Counted from the stretch's first letter, positions 41,221 through 51,063 are shown. The stretch is 64,000 nt of DNA from an uncultured Pelagibacteraceae bacterium (GCA_902560625.1 CACEMD010000003.1:1-64000), one strand, 5' to 3'. Program-made: numbers and translations. The notes: generated by a model not told the origin, from the sequence alone.

Positions 41221-42338
41221 TTAATATTTTTATAAGAAGTATTTAAAAAATTCTTAACGGTGTTTAGAAAGTCTGGAACATCAAGTAAAAAAGAGTCGTG
41301 ACCTTTATCAGATGAAATTTCAACAAATCCAACATTTTTACCAATTGCATTAAGCGCTATTACTATATCTCTATTTTCAGAAGTTGGATAAAGCCAATCT
41401 GAGGTAAAAGATATTATAAAAAATTTTGTATGACTTTTTTCAAATGCTTTTGATAAATTACCACCAAATTTTTTTGTAAGGTCAAAATAATCCATCGCTC
41501 TTGTAATATATAAATAGCTATTCGCATCAAATCTATCAACAAAAACGGATCCTTGATATCTTAAATAACTCTCTATTTGAAAATCAGCATCAAAACTAAA
41601 TTTTAAATCATCTCTCTCTTGCAGCTTTCTTCCAAATTTTTCTTGAAGACCTACTTTAGATAAATAAGTTATATGCGCTGCCATTCTTGCAACTGCAAGT
41701 CCTTTATCGGGTTGTTTATTTTGCTCTTGGTAAAATCCTTCCTGCCAATTTCCATCGGCCATTATTGATTGTCTCCCAAGTTCATTTAGAGCTATATTTT
41801 GAGCAGAATGGCTTGCGGTACAAGCAATTGGAATTGCTGTTAAAGCTTTATTAGGAAAATTTGAGACAAACTGAAGTACTTGCATTCCACCCATAGATCC
41901 TCCAATAACACTAAACAACTTTTCAATTTTAAAATACTCTAAAAGATTATATTGAGCATTAACCATATCGTTTATTGTGATTACTGGAAAGTTTGTGCCG
42001 TAGGGTTTTTTAGTATTAGGGTTAATATCACTTGGTCCAAAAGATCCCATACAACCACCTATAACATTTGCTGCAATTACGAAATATTTTTCTGTATCGA
42101 TAGCTTTTCCAGGTCCAAGAGCATAACTCCACCAACCATCTTTTTTTGTAATTGGATTTGTTCCTGAAGCAAATTGGTCTCCGGTCAGAGCATGAAAAAT
42201 TAATATAGCATTATTTTTTTCACTATTTAGTTTTCCGTATGTTTCATAAGCCAAAGGAAAATTATTAATTGTTTGACCACAATCTAACTTTAATGGTTTT
42301 TCAACGATTATTTTCTTAATATCTTTAAATTTACTCAT
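41217..42338 (-). CDS. metX: Homoserine O-acyltransferase
   Basis: This 373-residue alpha/beta-hydrolase-fold enzyme acylates homoserine in methionine synthesis. The nucleophile elbow is GGSMGGMQ with Ser148. LIFHALTGDQFASG near residue 50 and the C-terminal SDKGHDSFLLD with the catalytic histidine complete the site. A SAM-II riboswitch lies in its leader, so expression should fall when S-adenosylmethionine is high. MetX and the following MetW form the usual pair. Acetyl versus succinyl donor cannot be settled here. Confidence 0.95.
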   Translation of the reverse strand: MSKFKDIKKIIVEKPLKLDCGQTINNFPLAYETYGKLNSEKNNAILIFHALTGDQFASGTNPITKKDGWWSYALGPGKAIDTEKYFVIAANVIGGCMGSFGPSDINPNTKKPYGTNFPVITINDMVNAQYNLLEYFKIEKLFSVIGGSMGGMQVLQFVSNFPNKALTAIPIACTASHSAQNIALNELGRQSIMADGNWQEGFYQEQNKQPDKGLAVARMAAHITYLSKVGLQEKFGRKLQERDDLKFSFDADFQIESYLRYQGSVFVDRFDANSYLYITRAMDYFDLTKKFGGNLSKAFEKSHTKFFIISFTSDWLYPTSENRDIVIALNAIGKNVGFVEISSDKGHDSFLLDVPDFLNTVKNFLNTSYKNIK

Positions 42339-42371
42339 ATATTTCTTGCTGATGAATTGGAGAAAAAAACT

Positions 42372-42422
42372 TATTTAGCGGTTTTTTTTAAGCGCTCGCA
42401 ATTCAGTTTAAATCAGCGCAAG
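42372..42422 (-). promoter_or_regulatory. SAM-II riboswitch in the metX leader
   Basis: Read on the minus strand, the leader contains GCGCUGAUUUAA, then AUUGCGAGCGCUUA, an A-rich linker, then CCGCUAAAUA, in the order of the SAM-II (metA) pseudoknot consensus. The P1 arms GCGCU (42419-42415) and AGCGC (42396-42392) pair. The 3' element lies 34 nt from the metX ATG, and a run of seven U (42369-42363) follows the pseudoknot. Recognition is from memory of the motif; the tertiary pairing was not computed. Confidence 0.88.
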
Positions 42423-42425
42423 TTA

Positions 42426-42454
42426 TGTTTACAATAAAGATTTTTATATGTCAA
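42426..42454 (-). promoter_or_regulatory. Candidate sigma-70 promoter of metX-metW-gloB
   Basis: On the minus strand a perfect TTGACA (42454-42449) is followed by exactly 17 nt and a weak TAAACA (42431-42426). The predicted start, about 42420, coincides with the first bases of the SAM-II riboswitch, which supports the call. Confidence 0.6.
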
Positions 42455-42528
42455 ATTTTAGGAGAATTTTACTAATTTAATTTAAATAAATTATAATTTT
42501 ACTATATATACCAGAAATATATAAAATT

Positions 42529-43620
42529 ATGAATTTAACTAAATTTAAAAAACTAAAATTTCAATCTTATAAACCAGGAAAATATGAAATACCAAATTTG
42601 AAGGAAACTAGAAAAATAATTAAATTGTCTGCAAATGAGTCTGCATTGGGCACAAGTTTAAGGGTAAAAAAAATTTTAAAAAATAATATAAGTACTTCTA
42701 AATATCCAGATTATACTTCTAAATTATTAAGAAAACAAATTTCAATTAAATTTAAATGTGACACAAACAAAGTAATTTGTGGATCTGGATCGGATGAGAT
42801 CATTCAAATGCTATGTCAATTATTTTTGAGCAAAGGTGACCAAGTCATTGTACCAGAATTTAGTTTTTTAATGTACAGGATTTACGCATCTATTTCAGGA
42901 GCTAATGTTATTTATTCAAAAGAGGAAAACTACAAGATCTCAGTAGATAACATAATTAGCAAGGTAAATAAAAAAACTAAAATTGTTTTTTTAGCAAATC
43001 CTAATAATCCTACTGGTACTTATCTTTATAGAAATGAATTAATCAATCTAAGAAAAAGATTAAGAAAGGATATTTTATTAGTAATAGACGATGCATATTT
43101 TGAATATATGAAGGATAAAAATTATGCATCAGGATTAAAGATTTTTAAAAATTTTAAAAATGTTTTTATATTGAGAACTTTTTCTAAAATTTATGGATTA
43201 GCTGCTTTAAGAATTGGGTGGGGCTATGGTGATAAAAATATTATTGATGCTCTAAATTTTATTAAACCACCTTTTAACGTCAACGAAATTGCACAATTAT
43301 GTGCAATTGAAGCACTAAAAGACAATAAATTTATTAATAAGTCAATTAATCATAATTTATATTGGAGTAAAAAAATAAAAAAGAGTCTGGAAAAATTTGA
43401 TATTTATTCAAATAAAACGAGTGCTAATTTTCTTTTATTGAATTTCAATAGATGCAAACTGTCAGCAATTAATATAGAAAAAAAATTAGAAAAAAAAGGG
43501 ATTATACTAAGAGAAATGAATACCTATGGAATTGATAATCATTTAAGATTAACAATTGGAAATAGTGCAGAAAATAAATTATTTCTAAAAGAAGTTAAAA
43601 AAATATTTAAAAATGTTTAA
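42529..43620 (+). CDS. hisC: Histidinol-phosphate/aromatic aminotransferase
   Basis: This 363-residue fold-type I PLP enzyme has N-terminal IKLSANESALGTS, NPNNPTGTY, DDAYFEY and the PLP lysine in RTFSKIYGLAALRIGWGYG. The HisC family includes enzymes for histidinol phosphate and for aromatic oxo acids. Direct coupling to tyrA (8-nt overlap) suggests a main role in tyrosine/phenylalanine synthesis, possibly with histidine synthesis as well. It is divergent from metX, an order seen in other alphaproteobacteria. Confidence 0.88.
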   Translation: MNLTKFKKLKFQSYKPGKYEIPNLKETRKIIKLSANESALGTSLRVKKILKNNISTSKYPDYTSKLLRKQISIKFKCDTNKVICGSGSDEIIQMLCQLFLSKGDQVIVPEFSFLMYRIYASISGANVIYSKEENYKISVDNIISKVNKKTKIVFLANPNNPTGTYLYRNELINLRKRLRKDILLVIDDAYFEYMKDKNYASGLKIFKNFKNVFILRTFSKIYGLAALRIGWGYGDKNIIDALNFIKPPFNVNEIAQLCAIEALKDNKFINKSINHNLYWSKKIKKSLEKFDIYSNKTSANFLLLNFNRCKLSAINIEKKLEKKGIILREMNTYGIDNHLRLTIGNSAENKLFLKEVKKIFKNV

Positions 43621-44512
43621 TAAAATTTTAATTATTGGATGTGGCTTAATTGGCTCTTCAATCTTAAGGGCTGTAATAGACAAAAAAATATCTAGAGAAA
43701 TTTATATTTTAGAAAAATCGAAAAAAAATATATCTAAAATTAAAAAAATAAATTCAAATTTAAAATTTTTAAATAAAATTGATAAAAATGTTTCAAGTAT
43801 TAATTTTGTAATTTTATGTACACCAATGAGTGAATATGAAAAAACTATTTTAAAATTAAATAATTTTCTATCTCCTCATACGCTTTTAACAGACGTTGGA
43901 TCTACTAAAAAAAACCTACTAGAACTAAAAAATAAAAAGTTAAATAAAAAATTAAACTGGATTATGAGTCATCCAATATCTGGATCTGAAGTAAGTGGTC
44001 CAGAATATGGAAGTAAAAATTTATTTAAAAAAAAATGGTGTATTATTATTGAAGATAAAAACAAAAAAGCACTTCTTAAAATTTCAAAATTTTGGAAAAA
44101 AATCGGCTCAAACATAGTTTTTATGCAAAGCCATGAGCACGATAAAATATTTTCAATTACTAGTCACTTACCTCATTTAATAGCTTATAATTTGATTAAA
44201 ACTGCTCAAGATTTCCAGAAAAAAAATAAAAAAAATATAATTAAGTTCAGTGCCGGAGGATTAAGGGATTTTTCTCGAACCGCTGCATCTAATGAAATAA
44301 TGTGGCGAGATATTTTCTTTAGTAATAAAAGTAATATAATAAAAGTTATAGAAATGTTTATTAAAAACCTTAATGGATTAAAAAAAAATATTAAATTTTC
44401 AGAAGACAAAAAATTAATAAAAATTTTAAAAAATTCAAAAAAAGTAAGAAAACAAATTATAGAGTTAAAACAAGACGTTTCAAAACCTGACTTTGGAAGA
44501 AAAAATATTTAA
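43613..44512 (+). CDS. tyrA: Prephenate (or arogenate) dehydrogenase
   Basis: This 299-residue NAD(P)-dependent enzyme of tyrosine synthesis has the N-terminal Rossmann motif IIGCGLIGSSILRA, followed by LTDVGSTKKNL, the conserved SHPISGSEVSGPEYG and ITSHLPHLIAYNL. A C-terminal ACT domain is lacking. The start overlaps the end of hisC. The stop TAA is nested with the stop of the convergent NlpC/P60 gene (44509-44512). Confidence 0.93.
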   Translation: MFNKILIIGCGLIGSSILRAVIDKKISREIYILEKSKKNISKIKKINSNLKFLNKIDKNVSSINFVILCTPMSEYEKTILKLNNFLSPHTLLTDVGSTKKNLLELKNKKLNKKLNWIMSHPISGSEVSGPEYGSKNLFKKKWCIIIEDKNKKALLKISKFWKKIGSNIVFMQSHEHDKIFSITSHLPHLIAYNLIKTAQDFQKKNKKNIIKFSAGGLRDFSRTAASNEIMWRDIFFSNKSNIIKVIEMFIKNLNGLKKNIKFSEDKKLIKILKNSKKVRKQIIELKQDVSKPDFGRKNI

Positions 44513-45231
44513 ATAGAAATTATTTTCTTCACTTTAAGATTCGCATTTTTTTCGATTAATCTAATAGTTTTTTTAATTGGCATAATGACAACTTTTTTCC
44601 TTGGACCATATGCGTGAATTAGGTCTTTTGAATTTAAACAAACTGCCACGTGCCCTTTCCAAAAAATTAAATCTCCTTTTTTATATATTTTTTTATAATT
44701 AAAACCTTTTTTTAATTTAATTTGATCAATTGTATCTCTTGGGAAAAATTTATTATTAAATTTATAATATAGCTGAATTAATGCTGAACAATCAATTCCA
44801 TTATAAGTTTTACCTCCCCACTTATATCTACAATTTAAAAATAGTTTAAAAATTTTTTTAAAATCTTTGTCTCTTTTTTTTATCTCAATAACATCAATTT
44901 TTTTTATCCATTTATTTTTTTCAAACATAATATAACTTTTTGTTTCTCTTAAAATTTCTATTTTACTTGAAAAAGGTAAGAAATTTCTTGAATTATAAAT
45001 TTTAGCTTTCAAAGCTTTTGTTTTATGAGTACTGCGAATTTTTCTACTAAAATTGTTATTTTTTACGTATCCAACATATTTATCGTATGATGTTTTTATT
45101 TTTAAAAAATTATTTAGTTTCTTCAAAACTTTAAATTTTTCACCATATATAATTTGTGAACTTATTTTTGAATCAATTTTTGGTTGTTCATAAATATTAA
45201 CGTATGATTTATTGCAAAAATAATTATTCAT
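44509..45231 (-). CDS. NlpC/P60 family peptidase with SH3-like domain
   Basis: This 240-residue protein has an SH3-like region (about residues 10-60, VNIYEQP and KVLKKLNNFLKIKT) and a C-terminal NlpC/P60 cysteine peptidase. The catalytic Cys148 is in YNGIDCSALIQ and His194 in WKGHVAVCL, with YKWGGKT ahead of the cysteine. Such enzymes cleave gamma-D-glutamyl-diamino acid bonds in peptidoglycan. No signal peptide is visible, so it may act on recycled muropeptides in the cytoplasm, which fits the upstream ampG-type gene, with an 8-nt overlap. Many alphaproteobacteria carry a similar protein. Confidence 0.88.
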   Translation of the reverse strand: MNNYFCNKSYVNIYEQPKIDSKISSQIIYGEKFKVLKKLNNFLKIKTSYDKYVGYVKNNNFSRKIRSTHKTKALKAKIYNSRNFLPFSSKIEILRETKSYIMFEKNKWIKKIDVIEIKKRDKDFKKIFKLFLNCRYKWGGKTYNGIDCSALIQLYYKFNNKFFPRDTIDQIKLKKGFNYKKIYKKGDLIFWKGHVAVCLNSKDLIHAYGPRKKVVIMPIKKTIRLIEKNANLKVKKIISI

Positions 45232-46594
45232 TAAGCTTTAATTTATTTTTTATTAACCATAAGCAAACCAAAGATGGAATCACCATTAGAGCAGTAATTA
45301 TAAAAAAGATTGCCCAATCACCATTTAACCAATCTACAAGAGCGCCTGATGACGAAGCCAATGTAGTTCTACCAGCCGTTCCTATTGAAGCTAATAAAGC
45401 ATATTGAGTTGCGGTATATGTTCTGTCTACTAACAATGAAATAAAAGCAACAAATGCTACCGTAGCAAAAGCAGCCGTCAAATCATCAACAATTACTGCA
45501 ACTGCGAATAATAATTCTGATTTTCCTACCCAGGCAAGTAATGCAAATATTAAGTTTGTTGATGCCATCAAGATCCCAGCTACGAACATTGTTTTTATTG
45601 TTCCAGCTCTCATCGCAAAAATTCCACCAATCAAAGTAAACACAACTGTTGTAATCCAACCTAAGGTTTTGGAATAAATAGCAATTTGACCTTTTGAAAA
45701 CCCAATTTCTTTATAAAAAACAATAGACATACGACCTAAAAATGCTTCACCAATTTTAAATAAAAAAACAAAACCTAAAATACCCAAAGCTATTGAAAAT
45801 CCATTTTTTTTAAAAAAACTTAATACAGGACCAGAAATAGTTCCGTATACCCAGGCTAAAGATGTAACTACAAAGTTTTTATTTTTACTAAGTCTCTTTC
45901 TTATAACTTCATCAGCTTCATTTTGTTTGAATTTTCTATCTGTATCTTCAGATTCATGTACAAACATTAAACAGATATTCATTAGAATTATTAATAGGCC
46001 TAAAATAAGAAAGGTTAGTTGCCAATAATTCTCGATACCAATTTTTTCAAAAAATTCAGCAGCAAATAGAGCCACGACTCCACCAAGCTTATATCCAGTC
46101 CACCATCCAACAACTGCGACAGCAGCTCCCGCAGCCATTGATTTTTCTTCATTTTGACCTATTTGTTCAATCCTTAATGCATCAACCGTTATATCTTGAG
46201 TTGCAGACGCAATAGCAATTATTAAGCCTACCAAAATTACTAAAGTTAAATCATCTGAGGGATTAATGAGACTCCAAAATATTAAAGAACCTAAAATAAA
46301 TGATTGCATAATAATTATCCATGCTCTTCTATGGCCTAATTTTTTTGATAAAATTGGAACTTGAATTCTATCTATTAGGGGAGCCCATAAATAGTTGAAT
46401 GCATAAACAGCAAATATTAATCCTGCCCATCCAATTGTAGATCTGCTTAATCCATCTTCCTTCAACCATAAAGATAGACTACTACCAATCAAAACCCATG
46501 GAAAACCGCTTATAGCACCAAGGAGCAAAATTCTTAGCATTCTAATATCAATGTAATACTTGAATAAATTATTAAGACTATTCTCTTTTTTCAT
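45224..46594 (-). CDS. ampG: AmpG-type muropeptide permease (MFS)
   Basis: This 456-residue protein has about twelve predicted transmembrane helices. AmpG-like segments are ILLLGAISGFPWVLIGSSLSLWLKEDGLSRSTIGW (residues about 23-58), LWAPLIDRI, ASATQDITVDALRIEQ and AGAAVAVVGWWTGYKLGG. AmpG imports anhydro-muropeptides for cell-wall recycling. I prefer the ATG at 46594, 2 nt after the trkH stop; a TTG at 46612 is in frame but overlaps trkH. Exact substrate is by family only. Confidence 0.85.
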   Translation of the reverse strand: MKKENSLNNLFKYYIDIRMLRILLLGAISGFPWVLIGSSLSLWLKEDGLSRSTIGWAGLIFAVYAFNYLWAPLIDRIQVPILSKKLGHRRAWIIIMQSFILGSLIFWSLINPSDDLTLVILVGLIIAIASATQDITVDALRIEQIGQNEEKSMAAGAAVAVVGWWTGYKLGGVVALFAAEFFEKIGIENYWQLTFLILGLLIILMNICLMFVHESEDTDRKFKQNEADEVIRKRLSKNKNFVVTSLAWVYGTISGPVLSFFKKNGFSIALGILGFVFLFKIGEAFLGRMSIVFYKEIGFSKGQIAIYSKTLGWITTVVFTLIGGIFAMRAGTIKTMFVAGILMASTNLIFALLAWVGKSELLFAVAVIVDDLTAAFATVAFVAFISLLVDRTYTATQYALLASIGTAGRTTLASSSGALVDWLNGDWAIFFIITALMVIPSLVCLWLIKNKLKLNE

Positions 46595-46596
46595 GA

Positions 46597-48045
46597 CTAA
46601 TATTTTCTCCAAAAAGATGGAATAAATAAAATTAAAATTGCAAATATTTCTAATCTACCCATTATCATTCCTAGGCTAAGTATCCATTTTGATGAGCTGC
46701 TCAGTTGAGAAAAATTGCCATTTGGACCAATATTTTCTCCTATCCCAGGACCTACGTTTGATATCGAGGTTGCTGCTCCAGATATAGAAGTAACGAAATC
46801 TAATCCAGAAATTGATAATAAAGCAGTTATAATAAAAAAAATTATTATATATAAATAAATAAATGAAATTATTGATGACATGAACTTATCATCAATATTA
46901 TTTTTTTCATATTTAATTAAAAAAACTCCTCTTGGATAAACTATTTTTTTTAATTGATTTGAGATAAATTGATAAAGTATTTGAATTCTAAATATTTTAA
47001 TTCCACATGTCGTAGATCCAGCGCAACCCCCTATAAACATCAAAACCAAAAAAAATATAATTGAAAAATTTCCCCAATTGCTAAAATCCTCTGTAACATA
47101 ACCTGTACCTGTTAAGATTGATATTACATTAAAAGATAATGATATAATATTTGTTTCATCTAGATTTCCATTTTTGAGAATCAAATAAAAAATTAAAATG
47201 ATTATCGAAATTAAAGTAATTTTAAAAAAAAGTCTAATTTGAGAGTCTGTAAAAAAAATTTTTTTGTCTCCATTTAAGAATTTTATATAAGCAATAAAAG
47301 GTAAACTTCCTAAAAAAATAAAGATAATTGATGTAAATTCAATTAAGGTACTATCGAAATAACCAATTGATTCATTATAGTTAGAAAATCCACCAGTAGC
47401 TATTGTTGTCATAGAATGTGTAACACTATCAAAAAAATTCATACCAAATATATTATAAAAAACTGAGCAAATTATTGTTAATGATAAATAAATTGTTATT
47501 AGCTTAAGAGAGATTTCCTTAGATTTTGGAAAAATTTTTTCTGCGTTGTGACTAGCTGATATCTTAAATAATTGCATTCCACCTACATTCATTATTGGCA
47601 TTAAAGTAATTGCCATTACAATTATACCTATACCTCCTAACCATTGAAGTAATGCTCTCCAAAGCAGTATTGCTTTTGGTGTACTATCTAGGTTAGTTAT
47701 AATTGTAGATCCTGTCGTAGTAATTCCTGACATACTCTCAAAAAAAGCATCAGTAAAAGATAAATTTAAACTTGAAAAGACGAATGGCAAAGAACCAAAT
47801 ATAGCAATAGTTATCCACGAAAGAGAAGTAAGCAGAAATGCTTGTTGTAAGTTTAGCTTCTTATTGTGATCAAGATTTGATAAAAAGAACAATATTCCAA
47901 ATATAATGCAAACGATACCTGAGCCAATAAAACCTGCATCTAATTCGTTAAAGATAAATTGAGTAATTATCGGGATTATCATTGATAATCCTAAAATTAT
48001 TTGTAAAACCCCTAATGTAAAAAATACTGTTTTATAATTGGACAT
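46597..48045 (-). CDS. trkH: Potassium uptake protein TrkH
   Basis: This 482-residue membrane protein of the SKT superfamily has four pore-loop repeats with selectivity-filter glycines: SGITTTGSTII, HSMTTIATGGFSNY, ILTGTGYVTED and SISNVGPGIGENIGP. It takes up K+ with the help of TrkA, whose gene is not in this window. It is divergent from lysS, with 91 nt between them. Confidence 0.94.
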   Translation of the reverse strand: MSNYKTVFFTLGVLQIILGLSMIIPIITQFIFNELDAGFIGSGIVCIIFGILFFLSNLDHNKKLNLQQAFLLTSLSWITIAIFGSLPFVFSSLNLSFTDAFFESMSGITTTGSTIITNLDSTPKAILLWRALLQWLGGIGIIVMAITLMPIMNVGGMQLFKISASHNAEKIFPKSKEISLKLITIYLSLTIICSVFYNIFGMNFFDSVTHSMTTIATGGFSNYNESIGYFDSTLIEFTSIIFIFLGSLPFIAYIKFLNGDKKIFFTDSQIRLFFKITLISIIILIFYLILKNGNLDETNIISLSFNVISILTGTGYVTEDFSNWGNFSIIFFLVLMFIGGCAGSTTCGIKIFRIQILYQFISNQLKKIVYPRGVFLIKYEKNNIDDKFMSSIISFIYLYIIIFFIITALLSISGLDFVTSISGAATSISNVGPGIGENIGPNGNFSQLSSSSKWILSLGMIMGRLEIFAILILFIPSFWRKY

Positions 48046-48136
48046 TTTGAATGAACATTATTTTATGGTAAATAAATTTCAACTCTATAAGAATTATTAA
48101 AAACACTAATTTTATAAGTAATTTTGTAACTAAGTT

Positions 48137-49699
48137 GTGATTGATAAAGCAAATATAGAAAAAACTAACTCATGGCCTTTTGTTGAGGCTAAAAGGATCA
48201 TTCGAGATAGAAAAAAAAGTATAGATAAAAAAGGTAAGATTATTTTACAAACAGGATATGGACCAAGTGGGTTGCCCCACATTGGAACGTTTGGAGAAGT
48301 TGCGAGAACATCAATGATTGTTAATGCGTTAAATCATTTAACAGATATACCAAAAGAAATAATCACTTTTTCTGATGACATGGACGGTTTAAGGAAAATA
48401 CCTGACAATGTTCCCAATCAAAAAATATTAAGTAAAAATTTGCATAAACCTCTGACTGATATACCTGACCCATTTGGTAAATTCGAAAGTTTTGGTCAGC
48501 ATAATAATGAAATGCTTATAAATTTTTTAAATGCATTTAAATTTAAATATAAATTTAAAAGCTCTACAGAGCTTTATAAAAGTGGTTTCTTCAATGAGTC
48601 TCTTAAATTGATTTTAAAAAATTATAAAAATATAATGGAAATTATAATTCCAACTTTAGGCAAGGATAGACAAAAAACTTATTCCCCGTTTTTACCTATT
48701 TGTCCTGAAACAGGTGTAGTATTGGAAATACCCTTAATTGAAATTGATGAAAAAAATTCAAAAATAGTTTTTGATAATAATGGAAGTAAACTTGAAAAAA
48801 GTATTTTGGATGGCCATTGTAAACTTCAATGGAAAGTTGACTGGGCAATGAGATGGTATGCTTTAGATGTCGACTTTGAGATGTACGGTAAGGACCTTAT
48901 AGAAAGTGCAATTTTGTCAACAAAGATCATTAAGTTATTAGGAAAGGCAAATCCACTAGGGTTCGCTTATGAGTTATTTTTAGATGAAAAAGGTGAAAAA
49001 ATATCAAAATCAAAAGGGAATGGAATTACAATTGATGATTGGCTTAAATATGCTTCACCTGAAAGTTTGTCATTATTTATGTATCAAAATCCAAAAAGAG
49101 CTAAAAAACTTTACAAAGAAATAGTCCCTAAGGCTGTGGATGAATATTTAGATTTTATTGAAAAAGGTAAAACACAAAATGAATTACAAATTTTATTAAA
49201 TCCAGTGTGGCATGTCCACGAAGGCAAATTTCCAAAAGAAGATACAATTATGACTTTTTCAATGCTTTTAAATCTTGTTGAAACTAGTAATGCTGATACT
49301 AAAAAATTATTATGGAAGTTTGTAAAAAAATATAAACCTAGTATTTCAGAGAAAGATCATCCGATATTTGACAAATTAATAGGTTATGCAATTGAATACT
49401 TTAACGATGTCATTAGAAAAAATAAAATATATAAAAAACCTAACGAATCAGAAAAAAAAGCACTAACATCATTAATTAACATTTTAGATAATTGTAATGA
49501 TAAAATGAAGCCAGAGGATATTCAGACTATGATTTATACTGCTGGTAAAGAGAATGGATATAAAGACAATTTAAGAGATTGGTTTAAGTTGATTTATGAA
49601 GTAGTTTTTGGTGATGTAAATGGTCCAAGAATGGGTTTTTTTATAAGTTTTTTTGGAGTAAATGAAACAAAACAGTTGATAAAAGATAAAATTAAATAA
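48137..49699 (+). CDS. lysS: Class I lysyl-tRNA synthetase
   Basis: This 520-residue synthetase of the archaeal-type class I LysRS is also normal in alphaproteobacteria. The HIGH motif is PHIG in GPSGLPHIGTFGEVAR and the KMSKS motif is KISKSKGNG. LQWKVDWAMRWYALDVDFEMYGKDL is a conserved catalytic-domain stretch. A class II LysRS is not seen here. The start is a GTG at 48137. The stop overlaps the pyrD start by one base. Confidence 0.95.
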   Translation: MIDKANIEKTNSWPFVEAKRIIRDRKKSIDKKGKIILQTGYGPSGLPHIGTFGEVARTSMIVNALNHLTDIPKEIITFSDDMDGLRKIPDNVPNQKILSKNLHKPLTDIPDPFGKFESFGQHNNEMLINFLNAFKFKYKFKSSTELYKSGFFNESLKLILKNYKNIMEIIIPTLGKDRQKTYSPFLPICPETGVVLEIPLIEIDEKNSKIVFDNNGSKLEKSILDGHCKLQWKVDWAMRWYALDVDFEMYGKDLIESAILSTKIIKLLGKANPLGFAYELFLDEKGEKISKSKGNGITIDDWLKYASPESLSLFMYQNPKRAKKLYKEIVPKAVDEYLDFIEKGKTQNELQILLNPVWHVHEGKFPKEDTIMTFSMLLNLVETSNADTKKLLWKFVKKYKPSISEKDHPIFDKLIGYAIEYFNDVIRKNKIYKKPNESEKKALTSLINILDNCNDKMKPEDIQTMIYTAGKENGYKDNLRDWFKLIYEVVFGDVNGPRMGFFISFFGVNETKQLIKDKIK

Positions 49700-50739
49700 T
49701 GTTTTCAAAAGTAAGGTCCTTAATATTTAAATTAGATCCCGAATTAGCACATACACTTGCTATTAAAGCTTTAAAATTAAATTATATTCCAAATTTAAAA
49801 CAACAAAAATCATCTATTATAGAAGTAAATATTTTCGACAAAACAATCCCAAATCCAATTGGTGTTGCGGCTGGATTTGATAAAGATGCTGAAGTTTATA
49901 ATTCTTTATATAAATTAGGTTTTGGATTTGTAGAAGTTGGAACAATAACACCAAAAAAACAGTATGGTAATCCTAAACCTAGAGTATTTCGTCTTGAAGA
50001 GGACGAGGCATTAATAAATAGATTAGGATTTAATAATTCAGGCGCAGATATAGTTAGCTCAAGGATTTCAAAAAATAAACCTAACGGATTTTTAGGTATA
50101 AATATTGGCCCTAACAAAGATACGTCAGACAGAGTAGAAGATTATTTAAATTGTTTTAAAAAATTTTATAATTTTGCAGATTATATAACAATAAACATTT
50201 CATCACCGAATACGCCAGATTTACGAAATTTACATAGTTATGAAAATTTAGATGAATTACTAAATTTAATTCAAATTGAAAAAAAAAACTTGAATACCAA
50301 AATTCCTTTAGCTCTTAAAGTATCTCCAGATATAGAAGAAGAAAATATTTCAGAAATTTCAGATTTAATTATGAAACACAAATTAGAAATTATAATTGTT
50401 TCAAATAGTACAGATAAAAATAGGCAAAACTTAAAAAATATAAATAAGCTTGAAAAGGGCGGTCTATCAGGCAAACCATTGGAAAATAAATCAAATAATT
50501 TAATAAATAAATTCTATAAAATTTTTAATGGTAAAGTAAAAATTATAGGTGTAGGAGGTATTGATTCAGGAAGATCAGCTTATGAAAAATTTATAAATGG
50601 TGCAAGCTTAGTGCAGTTATATACTGGTATGGTTTATAAAGGTCCTAAAATTGCACATAAAATCTCAGGTGAATTGATAGATATATTAAAAAACAAAGGT
50701 GTTAAAAATATATCAGAGGTTATTGGTATCAAAAATTGA
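49699..50739 (+). CDS. pyrD: Dihydroorotate dehydrogenase (quinone), class 2
   Basis: This 346-residue FMN enzyme of pyrimidine synthesis is membrane-associated and passes electrons to quinone. The N-terminal helix region FSKVRSLIFKLDPELAHTLAIKAL is the class 2 membrane-binding extension. NPIGVAAGFDKDAEVY, NISSPNTPDLRNLHS with the catalytic serine region, and GVGGIDSGRSAYEKF are diagnostic. Confidence 0.95.
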   Translation: MFSKVRSLIFKLDPELAHTLAIKALKLNYIPNLKQQKSSIIEVNIFDKTIPNPIGVAAGFDKDAEVYNSLYKLGFGFVEVGTITPKKQYGNPKPRVFRLEEDEALINRLGFNNSGADIVSSRISKNKPNGFLGINIGPNKDTSDRVEDYLNCFKKFYNFADYITINISSPNTPDLRNLHSYENLDELLNLIQIEKKNLNTKIPLALKVSPDIEEENISEISDLIMKHKLEIIIVSNSTDKNRQNLKNINKLEKGGLSGKPLENKSNNLINKFYKIFNGKVKIIGVGGIDSGRSAYEKFINGASLVQLYTGMVYKGPKIAHKISGELIDILKNKGVKNISEVIGIKN

Positions 50740-50781
50740 TCTTGACTGATAATTAAAGAGAGCCTATACAGATTTGTTCTT

Positions 50782-51063
50782 ATGTCAAAAAAATGCGAAT
50801 TAACTGGTAAAATTCCACTAAAAGGTCATAGAGTTAGTCACGCAAATAACAAAACAAAACGAAAATTTCTACCAAATTTGAAGAAAGTGAAATTTAAAAG
50901 TGATGTTTTAAAAAAAAATATTAGGTTAACAGTTTCCAATGCTGCACTTAGATCTGTAGATAAAAAAGGTAGTTTTGATAAGTTTATAAAATCTGCAAAA
51001 GCTAAAAATCTGTCTTTTAGATTAAAAAAATTAAAAAAAACTTTATTAAGTAAATCTGCATAA
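50782..51063 (+). CDS. rpmB: 50S ribosomal protein L28
   Basis: This 93-residue protein starts MSKKCELTGKIPLKGHRVSHANNKTKR, read in two parts as the L28 signature: CELTGK and GHRVSHANNKTKR. NLKKVKFKSDVLKKNIRLTVS follows. The length is typical for alphaproteobacterial L28. It stands alone from pyrD by 42 nt and overlaps the next gene by one base. Confidence 0.95.
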   Translation: MSKKCELTGKIPLKGHRVSHANNKTKRKFLPNLKKVKFKSDVLKKNIRLTVSNAALRSVDKKGSFDKFIKSAKAKNLSFRLKKLKKTLLSKSA

